A stretch of 64,000 nt of DNA from Xanthobacter aminoxidans (GTDB lineage: Bacteria; Pseudomonadota; Alphaproteobacteria; Rhizobiales; Xanthobacteraceae): the NCBI RefSeq assembly GCF_023571765.1, contig NZ_JAMJXC010000007.1, forward strand, positions 184,696-248,695. Direction: 5' to 3'. How positions within the stretch are numbered: position 1 is the first letter of the stretch; each line of letters starts with the position of its first letter. Position numbers and translations under genes: made by a program. The notes below the pieces were generated by a model. That model was not told where the DNA came from. It did no database searches and was given only the letters and a program-made list of their open reading frames with translations. Below, piece by piece: positions 40,410 through 48,919 of this stretch.

Positions 40410-41684
40410 TCACTTGGTCTCGGGACCGGCCGCCCCGGCGACCACCACCGCTCCGCCCTTCGACTTCGCGAGCACGGCATCCGCGATGGAGGCCGGCACG
40501 GGCTTGGGGCGCTCGAACAGGCCGAGCAGTGGCAGGATGACGAGGAAGTGGATGAAATAGTAGGCCGTCAGGATGCGCGAGACGATGAGCGCGCCGCCCT
40601 CGGCGGGCTGGGAGCCCATGTAGCCGAGGAGAACCGCCACCACCGCGAACACCCAGAAGAACTGGCGGAACAGCGGACGATACTTCGCCGAGCGCACCTT
40701 GGAGGTGTCGAGCCAGGGCAGGAAGGCCAGCACCGCGATCGCCGCGAACATGGCGAGCACGCCGCCGAGCTTGTCCGGGATGGAGCGCAGGATCGCGTAG
40801 AAGGGCAGGAAGTACCATTCGGGCACGATATGCGCCGGCGTGGAGAGCGGGTTGGCCGGGATGTAGTTGTCCGAGTGGCCGAGATAGTTCGGGATGTAGA
40901 AGATGAACCAGGAGAAGAAGATCAGGAACACCACCATCGCGAACGTGTCCTTGATCGTCGCGTAGGGGGTGAAGGGCACCGTATCCTTCGCCACGCTCTT
41001 GATGTCCACGCCGTCCGGGTTGTTCTGGCCCACGTGGTGGAGCGCCCAGATGTGGAGGCCGACCACGCCGGCGATCATGAAGGGCAGCAGGTAGTGCAGC
41101 GAGAAGAAGCGGTTCAGCGTGGGATCACCCACCGAATAGCCGCCCCACAGCCACTGCACGATGGTGTTGCCGACCCACGGAATGGCCGAGAACAGGTTCG
41201 TGATGACGGTGGCGCCCCAGAACGACATCTGGCCCCAGGGGAGCACATAGCCCATGAAGGCGGTGGCCATCATGAGGAGGTAGATGATGACGCCGAGGAT
41301 CCACAACACCTCGCGGGGGGCCTTGTAGGACCCGTAGTACATGCCGCGGAAGATGTGGATGTACACCGCGATGAAGAACATCGAGGCGCCGTTGGCGTGG
41401 ATGTAGCGGATCAGCCAGCCGTAGTTCACGTCGCGCATGATGTGCTCGACGCGGGCGAACGAGACCGGGGCATAGGCCACGTAGTGCATGGCCAGCACCA
41501 CGCCGGAGACGATCTGGCAGACGAGCATGAAGCTCAGGATCGCGCCGAAGGTCCACATGTAATTGAGATTCTTCGGCACCGGGTAAGCGATGGCCGAGGA
41601 ATGGATCAGCCCGACGATCGGCAAGCGGCTCTCGAACCACTGCGCGACCTTCCCCTTGGGCTGGTAGGTGGAATGTCCTTCCAT
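40410..41684 (-). CDS. petB: Cytochrome b subunit of the bc1 complex
   Basis: A 424-residue membrane protein with eight expected helices. Haem and quinone-site hallmarks include [61 protein letters not shown] and the Qo-site [12 protein letters not shown]. The C-terminal extension ends in Ala/Gly-rich residues. It lies between petA and petC. Quinol oxidation here drives proton translocation. Confidence 0.97.
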   Translation of the reverse strand: MEGHSTYQPKGKVAQWFESRLPIVGLIHSSAIAYPVPKNLNYMWTFGAILSFMLVCQIVSGVVLAMHYVAYAPVSFARVEHIMRDVNYGWLIRYIHANGASMFFIAVYIHIFRGMYYGSYKAPREVLWILGVIIYLLMMATAFMGYVLPWGQMSFWGATVITNLFSAIPWVGNTIVQWLWGGYSVGDPTLNRFFSLHYLLPFMIAGVVGLHIWALHHVGQNNPDGVDIKSVAKDTVPFTPYATIKDTFAMVVFLIFFSWFIFYIPNYLGHSDNYIPANPLSTPAHIVPEWYFLPFYAILRSIPDKLGGVLAMFAAIAVLAFLPWLDTSKVRSAKYRPLFRQFFWVFAVVAVLLGYMGSQPAEGGALIVSRILTAYYFIHFLVILPLLGLFERPKPVPASIADAVLAKSKGGAVVVAGAAGPETK

Positions 41685-41721
41685 GAGTCCAACCTTTTTG
41701 AAAGCGGCGACGATGCGCGCG

Positions 41722-42249
41722 TCAGCCGATCACGATCTTGGTGTCGGTGGTGAAGGCGTAGGGCGGCAATTCGAGATTGAGCGGCGCCGGTCCCTGCCGG
41801 ATGCGGCCGGAGGTGTCGTACACCGAGCCGTGGCAGGGGCAGAACCAGCCGTTGTACTGGCCCTGGTGGCCGAGCGGCACGCAGCCGAGGTGGGTGCAGA
41901 TGCCGATCACCACCAGCCACTGGTCCTTGCCGGCCTTCACACGCGCCGAATCGGGCTGCGGGTCTTTCAGGTCAGACAGGGGGGTGTCCACCGCCGACTT
42001 GATCTCCGCCGGCGTGCGGTGGGAAATGAAGATCGGCTTGCCGCGCCACTGCACAGTGACGATCTGGCCTTCAGCGATGGGGGAGAGGTCCACCTCGGTG
42101 GTGGACAGCGCGAGCACGGACGCATCGGGCTGGAGCTGGGAAATGAAGGGCCACGCCATGGCGGCGGCACCGACGGCGCCCACGGCACCGGTTGCGATGT
42201 AGAGGAAGTCCCGACGCGTCGTCGTGTCCGACGTCTCCGTATGTGCCAC
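41722..42249 (-). CDS. petA: Rieske iron-sulfur subunit of the bc1 complex
   Basis: A 175-residue protein with a [2Fe-2S] cluster held by CTHLGC and CPCHGS. The N-terminus has a Tat-type [21 protein letters not shown], which stays as membrane anchor. I choose the GTG start giving [15 protein letters not shown], with a GGGGAC site upstream; an ATG 45 bp earlier would add an atypical charged extension. It is the first gene of petABC. Confidence 0.93.
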   Translation of the reverse strand: MAHTETSDTTTRRDFLYIATGAVGAVGAAAMAWPFISQLQPDASVLALSTTEVDLSPIAEGQIVTVQWRGKPIFISHRTPAEIKSAVDTPLSDLKDPQPDSARVKAGKDQWLVVIGICTHLGCVPLGHQGQYNGWFCPCHGSVYDTSGRIRQGPAPLNLELPPYAFTTDTKIVIG

Positions 42250-42697
42250 GGCGCAGTCCCCGATAGTGTTGTCGTCCCGACGCACGTCCCGCAACCGCCG
42301 GCCGCGCGCAATGCTGCGGCCGCACGGACCTGCGAGCCGCCAATTTCAAGCGCCTCTAATTGCACCCTAGCCCCATCTTGTCCAGATCATGGCGATGCGG
42401 CACGCGGTCCTGCACTGCGACAGATCCATGTCGTTGCGCAAGGTCACGTGGGGAACGACGCCGGGCAGCCCGCCGGCCGGTCGCGCTCGGGGGTCGGCCG
42501 GCGGATATAAAGCGGCCCCAGCACCCGACTTATGGCTAAGATCAAGCATTGCGCGACGTTCGGCCGACCGGTAGCTTGGCAGTGCTTTCCGTTTGCGCAC
42601 TCTGCCTCGTCCCGCCCGCGTCGGCCCCACCCGCCCGGACCGCGAAGGCGAGTGTGCCCTGCGCACCGCACAACCATATGATCCGGGGGAGAAACTC
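42250..42697. other. Divergent intergenic region between petABC and the GH64-like gene
   Basis: 448 bp without a convincing gene. A weak promoter toward petA is seen (42356-42384). Toward the GH64-like gene a TATAAA at 42504-42509 stands alone without a clear -35. No repeat family was recognised. Confidence 0.45.
42356..42384 (-). promoter_or_regulatory. Possible promoter of petABC
   Basis: On the minus strand TGGACA (42384-42379, 5/6 match) and AATTAG (42361-42356, 3/6 match) are separated by 17 bp and point to petA with a leader of about 100 bases. The -10 is weak. Confidence 0.35.
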
Positions 42698-43909
42698 ATG
42701 ACGAAACGTATTCTGGCTTGCCTCGCGGCAGTGGCCGGCATCGGCGCGGCGGGGGCCGCCCATGCCCAGACGGTCCCGGTGACGATCGTCAACAACACCG
42801 GCATTACCGGCAAGATGTACATCACGGTCTATGGCCAGGACCCGGCCAACCCGACCTCCTATCTGGTCAGCGACGCGACCGGAAAGACCAAGCCGCTGAA
42901 CACCCAGAACAACACGCCGACCGACTATGGCTTCAATACTGCGTCGACCAGCACATATACGTTCAACGTTCCGCGCCTGAATTCCGGGCGGATCTATATT
43001 TCCTTCTGCCAGCCCTCCTATCTCACGATCACTCCGACGGGCAACGGCAGCGGCCCTCTGGCGCCCAATTCGCCAGCGCCCTGGAACACGTCGAGCAAGA
43101 ACCACACCTCGGTGATCGACTTCGCCGAATACACCTGGGGGCCTGACAACAATTTCAACGTCAACACGACGCAGGTGGACTCGCTGGGCATCCCCATGAA
43201 GATGGTCCTGCAGAACGCGTCGCAGACGGTGACGGCCGGCTTCACGGATGCCAACTCGTCGCAAACGGTCGTCAAGACGCTCGTCGCCACGCCGCCATGG
43301 AGCACGCTTCTCATCACGGACAGCAAGGGGCGCCCGACCCAGGTGCTCAGCCCCAACCATGGCATGGAAGCAGGGTACAAATTCCCCACCAATTACTGGG
43401 ACAGCTACGTCAACCTGGTCCTCGCCACCTATTCCAAGGCCGGGAAGAGCTTCACCCTGAACAACCAGATCGGGAGCGTCACGACCCCGTACACTGGAAC
43501 GACCTCCGCCACCCAGATCACGCTGACGCCCACGGGGGGCGCCAACAAGACGGTCTTCAACAAGCCGACGTCCAAGGATCTCTGGCAGAATGGTCCCACA
43601 TTCGCCAGCGGCGATGCGGGGCCGGTTCCGAGCCTGCAGCGGTGGATGCAGGCGGCGTTCCTCCGCTCGACCTTCATCAACAGCACCAACAGCATCTCGA
43701 ACTGCTCTGTGAAGCCGTACCAGGGGCTGCCGCAGAACCTCTATTCCCAGACCATCCACGCCGCATCGCTCAACGGAAAGGCCTATACCTTCCCTTATGA
43801 CGATGTGTGCGAGCAGAGCAGCTACAACTCGGTCCCCGCGCCGACCAAGCTGACGCTCACCCTGTTCCCGCTCAATTCGACGTGGAACAAGATGACCTGC
43901 AGCAACTGA
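42698..43909 (+). CDS. Exported GH64/thaumatin-like beta-1,3-glucanase family protein
   Basis: A 403-residue secreted protein. The signal peptide MTKRILACLAAVAGIGAAGA ends before AHA-QTVPVT. The mature part has VTIVNNTGITGKMYITVYGQ, SGRIYISF, SVIDFAEYTW and TTQVDSLGIPMKMVL, then LQRWMQAAFLRSTF. This is the layout of the GH64 beta-1,3-glucanase/thaumatin-like fold. Glu144 and Asp161 lie where the catalytic pair of Streptomyces laminaripentaose-producing enzyme is expected, with spacing 17 rather than 16. It may act on fungal or plant beta-1,3-glucan, or be a non-catalytic relative. It is Asn/Thr/Ser-rich and clearly less GC-extreme than its neighbours. The start has a GGGGAGAA site. Confidence 0.72.
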   Translation: MTKRILACLAAVAGIGAAGAAHAQTVPVTIVNNTGITGKMYITVYGQDPANPTSYLVSDATGKTKPLNTQNNTPTDYGFNTASTSTYTFNVPRLNSGRIYISFCQPSYLTITPTGNGSGPLAPNSPAPWNTSSKNHTSVIDFAEYTWGPDNNFNVNTTQVDSLGIPMKMVLQNASQTVTAGFTDANSSQTVVKTLVATPPWSTLLITDSKGRPTQVLSPNHGMEAGYKFPTNYWDSYVNLVLATYSKAGKSFTLNNQIGSVTTPYTGTTSATQITLTPTGGANKTVFNKPTSKDLWQNGPTFASGDAGPVPSLQRWMQAAFLRSTFINSTNSISNCSVKPYQGLPQNLYSQTIHAASLNGKAYTFPYDDVCEQSSYNSVPAPTKLTLTLFPLNSTWNKMTCSN

Positions 43910-43920
43910 CCTGACGCCCC

Positions 43921-43945
43921 GCTCCGGCGGCGTCCCCGCCGGAGC
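43921..43945 (+). terminator. Terminator-like hairpin covering the trmL ribosome-binding site
   Basis: Perfect 10-bp arms GCTCCGGCGG and CCGCCGGAGC with a 5-base loop, followed by CTTTCCTT. It starts 11 bp after the GH64-like stop. The 3' arm contains GGAG at 43941-43944, seven bases before the TTG start of trmL. Confidence 0.75.
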
Positions 43946-43951
43946 CTTTCC

Positions 43952-44416
43952 TTGACCCTGCGCATCGCCCTCTATTGCCCGGACATCGCGCAGAATGCCG
44001 GTGCCATCCTGCGCACCGGCGCCTGCCTCGGGGCAGAGGTGCACATCATCGAGCCCGCAGGCTTCCCGGTGGGCGACGCCGGCTTCCGCCGTGCGGGGAT
44101 GGACTATATCGACCAGGTGGTCTGGCGGCGGCACGCCTCCTTCACCGCCTTCGATGCGGAGCGGCGCGCCGAGGGCCGGCGCTTCGTCCTCCTCACCACC
44201 ACCGGCGCCGAGCCGCTGTTCGGCTTTTCCTTCCAGCCCGACGACGTGATCCTGTTCGGCCGTGAGTCCGCCGGCGTGCCGCCCGAGGTTCATGCCGCGG
44301 CGGATGCGCGCGTGCGCATTCCCATGCGGCCGGGCGTGCGCTCGCTCAATGTCGCTGTCAGCGCCGGCATCGTCCTCGCCGAAGCGCTCAGGCAGACCGG
44401 TGGCGTGCCCGGCTGA
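43952..44416 (+). CDS. trmL: tRNA (cytidine(34)-2'-O)-methyltransferase
   Basis: A 154-residue SPOUT methyltransferase that modifies the wobble ribose of tRNA-Leu isoacceptors. The trefoil-knot SAM site is seen in [16 protein letters not shown] and [24 protein letters not shown], and the N-terminus is [23 protein letters not shown]. No ATG fits; the start is TTG at 43952. The ribosome-binding GGAG is inside the hairpin that ends the preceding gene. It lies 68 bp before hemF. Confidence 0.92.
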   Translation: MTLRIALYCPDIAQNAGAILRTGACLGAEVHIIEPAGFPVGDAGFRRAGMDYIDQVVWRRHASFTAFDAERRAEGRRFVLLTTTGAEPLFGFSFQPDDVILFGRESAGVPPEVHAAADARVRIPMRPGVRSLNVAVSAGIVLAEALRQTGGVPG

Positions 44417-44484
44417 GCTTTCTTCCGCCGCGGGGAGGCGATAGAAGCGCCGCCAGCCAGAAGAACATCGGAGGCGGAACGCCC

Positions 44485-45423
44485 ATGGAAAACCCCGTGC
44501 CCCCCGTTTCCGCCCCCGCCGAGGCCGGCGACGCGCTGCTCGATGCCCGCCGTGCCGAGGCCCGCGCCTGGTTCGAGGACTTGCAGGGCCGCATCATCGC
44601 CGCCTTCGAGGCGCTGGAGGACGCCGCCGATCCCGCGCTCTACGGCCCCTCCCCTGCCCGCTTCGTCCGTACCCCCTGGGTGCGCACCGATCACACCGGC
44701 GCGCCGGGCGGCGGCGGCACCATGGCCCTCATGCGCGGCCGGCTTTTCGAGAAGGTGGGCGTGCATACCTCCACCGTATTCGGGGAGTTCGCCCCCGAGT
44801 TCCGCGCCCAGATCCCCGGCGCGGCGGAGGACCCGCGCTTCTGGGCCTCGGGCATTTCGCTCATCGCCCACATGGCGAACCCGCACGTGCCGGCCGTGCA
44901 CATGAACACGCGCTTCGTCGTCACCACCAAGGCGTGGTTCGGCGGCGGGGCGGACCTGACCCCGGTGCTCGCCCGCCGGCGTACGCAGGAGGATGCAGAC
45001 ACCATCGCCTTCCACAAGGCCTTGGAAGCGGCCTGTACCGCCCACAAGGTGGCGGACTATGCCCGCTACAAGGCGTGGTGTGACGACTATTTCTTCCTCA
45101 AGCATCGCAACGAGATGCGGGGCATCGGCGGCATCTTCTACGATTATCTCGATTCCGCCGCCGCCGGCACCGGCCGCTGGGAGGACGATCTTGCCTTCAC
45201 CCGCGACGTGGGTCTCGCCTTCCTCGACGTCTATCCCCGCCTCGTGCGCGCCAACATGGCGACACCGTGGACTGAGGAGGACCGGGAGGAGCAGCTCATC
45301 CGCCGCGGGCGCTACGTGGAATTCAACCTGCTGTACGACCGGGGCACCATCTTCGGCCTGCGGACGGGCGGCAATGTGGATTCGATCCTCTCCTCCATGC
45401 CCCCGGTGGTGAAGTGGCCGTGA
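44485..45423 (+). CDS. hemF: Oxygen-dependent coproporphyrinogen III oxidase
   Basis: A 312-residue enzyme that decarboxylates coproporphyrinogen III to protoporphyrinogen IX with O2. Family strings are [60 protein letters not shown] and [43 protein letters not shown] site precedes the ATG. It supplies haem for c-type cytochromes such as the bc1 complex nearby, though they are not co-transcribed. Confidence 0.96.
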   Translation: MENPVPPVSAPAEAGDALLDARRAEARAWFEDLQGRIIAAFEALEDAADPALYGPSPARFVRTPWVRTDHTGAPGGGGTMALMRGRLFEKVGVHTSTVFGEFAPEFRAQIPGAAEDPRFWASGISLIAHMANPHVPAVHMNTRFVVTTKAWFGGGADLTPVLARRRTQEDADTIAFHKALEAACTAHKVADYARYKAWCDDYFFLKHRNEMRGIGGIFYDYLDSAAAGTGRWEDDLAFTRDVGLAFLDVYPRLVRANMATPWTEEDREEQLIRRGRYVEFNLLYDRGTIFGLRTGGNVDSILSSMPPVVKWP

Positions 45424-45497
45424 TCCGCCCGTCATGAATGCGCATTAAGGCTGCTGCTGCGCCGGCCCCTTCGCGGCTGGCCCGGAGACACACAGCC

Positions 45498-45707
45498 ATG
45501 GCGTTCGCCCCCGGAGACATCGTCCAGCTCAAGTCCGGCAGCCCCGCCCTTACCGTCGTCACCGCCTCCGAGACGGAGATTTCGGTGGTGTGGTTCGCCG
45601 AGGACGTGAGCGAGTTCCGCAAGGACACCCTTCCCGCCATCGCGGTGGAGAAGCTCGAGATCGCCGATTTCGAGGAAGAGGACGAGGAAGAAGACGACGA
45701 GGACTGA
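45498..45707 (+). CDS. YodC family small protein (DUF2158)
   Basis: A 69-residue protein. MAFAPGDIVQLKSGSPALTVV is the DUF2158/YodC signature, a small beta-rich domain, and WFAEDVSEFRKDTLPAIAVEKLE follows. The tail is a run of Glu and Asp residues. The function is unknown. The start is the ATG with the family motif right behind it. It is convergent with the CCA transferase gene, 3 bp apart. Confidence 0.85.
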   Translation: MAFAPGDIVQLKSGSPALTVVTASETEISVVWFAEDVSEFRKDTLPAIAVEKLEIADFEEEDEEEDDED

Positions 45708-45710
45708 GCC

Positions 45711-46949
45711 TTACAAAGGCCCTTCGTCCGCGGCGATCGCCGCCCGCAGCAGGGCGGCGATGTGGCCGGGCTCCTCGGGGAAGCCGGCGTCGATCCAGTC
45801 CGCCTCCGCCCGCCGCAGGGCGGCCCCGAGCGCCCGTCCCGGCTTGAGGCCCAGCGCGATCAGATCATCGGCGCGGAACGGGGCACGCGGCACCGCCCAT
45901 TGAGCGGCCAGCCGGCCGATCCGCTCCATGCCCGGCCGCCCGTGCGCCGCCGCCAGCAGGGCGCGCTCGCGCGCCGCTTCCGCCCCCGTCCGGTAGATGA
46001 AGGCCTGCGCCGCCGCGTCGTCGGCCATGTCCGGCACAGGGCCGGCCATGAGGGCGAGGCGCCGCCCCTCGGCATTGGACAGGCGCAGCTTTCCGCGCAG
46101 CCGCTCGGCATCGTCCGGCACCCGCACCGCAAGGACGGCGAGACGGCGGATGGCATCGGCCGGCACGTCCCAGCCCTCCCCGCGCCACAACGCCTCGATC
46201 TCCACCAGCCGCGCGAACGCCCGGGCATCGGCGATGCCGCCGATCAGCGGCTGGATCAGGCCCGCGTCGCTCATGACGGCAAGGGTCGTCGCCGCTCCGG
46301 GGGCGAGGAGCAGCTTCAGCAATTCGGCGCGCACCCGCTCGTGGGACAAGGCGAGCAGGCCCTGCCGCAGGCGCACGGCACCGGAGAATGCTGCCTTGTC
46401 CACCGGGCCGGCCCCATAGGCCGCGTGAAAGCGGAACAGACGCAGGATGCGCAGGTAATCTTCGCGAATGCGCGCGTCCGGCGAACCGATGAAGCGGATT
46501 TTCCGCGCCTCAAGGTCCGCAAGGCCGCCCACGAGGTCCACCACCGTGCCGTCCGGCGCCGCATAGAGCGCGTTCAGGGTGAAATCGCGCCGCTCGGCAT
46601 CGTGCTGCCAGCTCCGGCCGAAGCGCACCACCGCCCGCCTGCCATCCGTCTCCACGTCCTCGCGCAGGGTGGTGACCTCATAGCCGTGATGGCCGGACAC
46701 CACGGTGACAGTGCCATGCTCGATGCCGGTCGGCACCGCCTTGAGGCCGGCGCGGGCGGCGCGGGCGGCGACCTCCTGTGGCAGGGCGGTGGTCGCGATG
46801 TCCACGTCGATCACGGGCAGGCCGAGGAGGGCGTTGCGCACCGCACCTCCAACCACCCGCGCCTCCTCCCCGCCGCCATTCAGCACGGCGAGCAGGGGCG
46901 AAAGGCCCGGTGTGGTCCAGAACGGCGCGCCGGCAACGCTGACAGTCAT
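45711..46949 (-). CDS. CCA-adding tRNA nucleotidyltransferase family enzyme
   Basis: A 412-residue class II polymerase of the CCA-adding/poly(A) polymerase family. The nucleotidyltransferase motif is VVGGAVRNALLGLPVIDVDIATT (GG plus DxD), followed by VPTGIEHGTVTVV and RRDFTLNALYAAPDGTVVDLVGG. RNA-binding helices include IREDYLRILRLFRFHAAYG. It repairs or adds the 3' CCA of tRNA. It overlaps the DUF6111 gene by 4 bp and is the last gene of a four-gene minus-strand run from DUF1285. Confidence 0.93.
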   Translation of the reverse strand: MTVSVAGAPFWTTPGLSPLLAVLNGGGEEARVVGGAVRNALLGLPVIDVDIATTALPQEVAARAARAGLKAVPTGIEHGTVTVVSGHHGYEVTTLREDVETDGRRAVVRFGRSWQHDAERRDFTLNALYAAPDGTVVDLVGGLADLEARKIRFIGSPDARIREDYLRILRLFRFHAAYGAGPVDKAAFSGAVRLRQGLLALSHERVRAELLKLLLAPGAATTLAVMSDAGLIQPLIGGIADARAFARLVEIEALWRGEGWDVPADAIRRLAVLAVRVPDDAERLRGKLRLSNAEGRRLALMAGPVPDMADDAAAQAFIYRTGAEAARERALLAAAHGRPGMERIGRLAAQWAVPRAPFRADDLIALGLKPGRALGAALRRAEADWIDAGFPEEPGHIAALLRAAIAADEGPL

Positions 46950-47206
46950 TCGAAATGCCCCGGCACGAACGCGCCATCCTTGGTCTGGGCGGGAACGTAG
47001 TGAGCGCCCGGCGGGGCCACGCGATCATGCTCGAACAGGAACAGGCCCAGCGCCACCAGCCCGACGGCCGCTACCGAGGCCACCGCGAGGGCGCGCGGCG
47101 ACCAGTTGGCCGGCACGACCGACCCTTTGGTCGCGAGCAGCAGGGCGCCGTAGAGCAGGAACGGCGTGAGAAAGAGAGCGAGTTCGATGAGCAGGCTGCG
47201 CGCCAT
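46946..47206 (-). CDS. DUF6111 family membrane protein
   Basis: An 86-residue protein with two transmembrane helices (LLIELALFLTPFLLYGALLLAT and ALAVASVAAVGLVALGLFLFE) and a C-terminal tail APPGAHYVPAQTKDGAFVPGHFE. This matches DUF6111, a small alphaproteobacterial family usually found between a NUDIX gene and the CCA transferase, as here. The function is unknown. It overlaps both neighbours slightly. Confidence 0.85.
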   Translation of the reverse strand: MARSLLIELALFLTPFLLYGALLLATKGSVVPANWSPRALAVASVAAVGLVALGLFLFEHDRVAPPGAHYVPAQTKDGAFVPGHFE

Positions 47207-47883
47207 CAGGCGTAGACCTTCTCGTAGAGATTGCGCAGCATGCCCGCGGTTGCGCCCCAGATGTTATGCCCCTCGAACGGCATCACATAGAAGTGCCGCA
47301 GCGTGCCCTTCCATTCCCGCGACTGGCGCTCATGGTTGCGTGGGCTCATGAGAAAGCCGAGCGGCACCTCGAACGCCTCGTCCACCTCGGCGGGATTGAG
47401 GGTGAGCGTATAGGCCGGGTCCACCAGCCCCACCACCGGAACGATCCAGAAGCCGGTACCGGAGAGGTAGCCGTCCAGAAATCCCAGGGGCCGCACCAGC
47501 GCCGAATCAAGCCCCACCTCCTCGCGCGCCTCCCGCAGGGCCGCATCGATCTCGTCCTTGTCACCGGGATCGATGCGCCCGCCGGGAAAGGCCACCTGCC
47601 CCGCATGCTGTGAGAGGTGCGACGATCTGAGCGTGAGCAAAATGGTCGGCTCCGGCCGGGCGATGACCGGCACGAGGACGGCGGCGTGGCGCGGGCGATC
47701 CTGCGGGATGAGGCTCACCTTCTCCGGCTGCAAGGCATGGTCGCCGTTCAGCGCGAGAAAGTCGCTTTCCGAATAGAAGGGAGGCGGATCCCGCGACAGG
47801 CGCTCACCCGCACGGCGCAGGAAATCGGCGAGGCTGTCACCGGCGCTGTTGGCCTCGGAAAATGCATCATCGGACACCCGCAT
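47206..47883 (-). CDS. CoA pyrophosphatase (NUDIX hydrolase)
   Basis: A 225-residue NUDIX enzyme. The NUDIX box is in GGRIDPGDKDEIDAALREAR followed by EEVGLD, with the CoA-type motif before it (LLTLRSSHLSQHAGQVAFPG). Such enzymes cleave CoA and acyl-CoA to phosphopantetheine derivatives and 3',5'-ADP. Start and stop codons overlap the flanking genes, so DUF1285, this gene, DUF6111 and the CCA transferase form one translationally coupled operon. Confidence 0.92.
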   Translation of the reverse strand: MRVSDDAFSEANSAGDSLADFLRRAGERLSRDPPPFYSESDFLALNGDHALQPEKVSLIPQDRPRHAAVLVPVIARPEPTILLTLRSSHLSQHAGQVAFPGGRIDPGDKDEIDAALREAREEVGLDSALVRPLGFLDGYLSGTGFWIVPVVGLVDPAYTLTLNPAEVDEAFEVPLGFLMSPRNHERQSREWKGTLRHFYVMPFEGHNIWGATAGMLRNLYEKVYA

Positions 47884-48545
47884 CAGTCCAGTCCCAGTTC
47901 GGCTGCCGGAAGAATGGGGAAGAAGAGCCCGCCCGACGCCACGCCGAACATGGGGACGCCGCCCTCCTCCCGCACCTCCCCGAGATCCATGAGGTCGAGA
48001 TGGACGGCGCGCGACAGCCGCGCCTCCAGCCCCCGCCGGACATGCAGGTAGGGGACCACCTCGCCCACCCCGTCGCCGCGGGCGAACCGCAGCTCGTGGC
48101 CCGGGCCACAGCGCACCACGTCGTCCAGATTGGTGCGGAAGACGAGGGTGCGATTCGGGTCGCTGCGCCCGGCCGCATCCGGCTCAGACGCGGATTCCAC
48201 GGCCAGATCCACGGCAAGAAACGGAGCATCCTCAACCCGAATGCCCACCTTCTCCACCGGCGTCTTCAGCACGAAGCGCTCGCCCTCCCGTGCCAGCACG
48301 GAGGCGAACAGCTTCACCAACGCCGGGCGGGTGATGGGGGTGCCCATGTAGGTCCAGCTTCCATCGGCGCGGATCACCATGTCCATGTCGCCGCAATCGG
48401 GCGGATTCCACAGCTCCACCGGGGCCGGACCTTTCCCGCCGCCGGCGCGCGCGGCCGCCATCAGCGCCTCCAGCCGGCCCGGCGCAGATGGCGCATCGGA
48501 AGTGGAGGGCGTGAGAGCTGGCGTGTCTGGCGTTGGGGCAGGCAT
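47883..48545 (-). CDS. DUF1285 family protein
   Basis: A 220-residue protein. The family core runs from ELWNPPDCGDMDMVIRADGSWTYMGTPITRPALVKLFASVL through GERFVLKTPVEKVGIRVEDAPFLAVDL to the C-terminal PYLHVRRGLEARLSRAVHLDLMDLG. DUF1285 proteins have two small beta domains and no proven function. The start MPAPTPDT is supported by an AAGGAG site. It is the first gene of the operon ending in the CCA transferase and is divergent from moxR. Confidence 0.87.
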   Translation of the reverse strand: MPAPTPDTPALTPSTSDAPSAPGRLEALMAAARAGGGKGPAPVELWNPPDCGDMDMVIRADGSWTYMGTPITRPALVKLFASVLAREGERFVLKTPVEKVGIRVEDAPFLAVDLAVESASEPDAAGRSDPNRTLVFRTNLDDVVRCGPGHELRFARGDGVGEVVPYLHVRRGLEARLSRAVHLDLMDLGEVREEGGVPMFGVASGGLFFPILPAAELGLD

Positions 48546-48919
48546 CTGGTCTCCTTGGACCCGGTCACGCCGCAAAAGGCGGAAGCCTCGCGATGACGTG
48601 AGTGCGCCGCACCCGCACCACCTCCGCGGGGGCTCGACGGGCGCGCATCATATCGTAAGCTCTCTGTCCGGGTGGCGCGACGTTTGCAAGACTTCGCGAG
48701 ACGGGCGTGTTCCGCTCCGTCCCAGACCGGCGCGTGGACCGGCCCGCCCGATGCCCGTTAAACAGGCAAAGGGTGGATCAGACTGGCGGATGGGAGCCGG
48801 AGGCGTTTTGTTGCCGCTTTTGGCAGCAAGCTTGCGGTGCGTGTCCGGCGTGCAGGCAATTATGGCGTGCGGTTCGTGTTTGGCGTGCGGTTCGTACTTG
48901 GCGTGTAGGAGATGAGCAT
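48546..48919. other. Divergent intergenic region between DUF1285 and moxR
   Basis: 374 bp without a convincing gene. It ends in an 18-bp tandem repeat just before the moxR ribosome-binding site. One frame through the repeat gives a short cysteine-rich peptide (MACGSCLACGSYLACRR, 48862-48915) that would end at the moxR leader. I see no ribosome-binding site for it and treat it as doubtful. Confidence 0.45.
48864..48906. repeat. 18-bp imperfect tandem repeat upstream of moxR
   Basis: Unit GGCGTGCGGTTCGTGTTT at 48864-48881, a second copy with two or three changes at 48882-48899, and a third start GGCGTGT at 48900. The array ends directly at the AGGAG of moxR, so unit number could change leader structure or spacing to the promoter. 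Confidence 0.7.

Noticed and set aside
42503..42545. Promoter of the GH64-like gene around a TATAAA
   Set aside because: No -35 element at an acceptable distance was found, and the site lies almost 190 bp from the start codon.
48864..48906. Possible start of a CRISPR array
   Set aside because: The 18-bp units are directly adjacent with no spacers, imperfect and only two to three in number; no cas genes are in the window.
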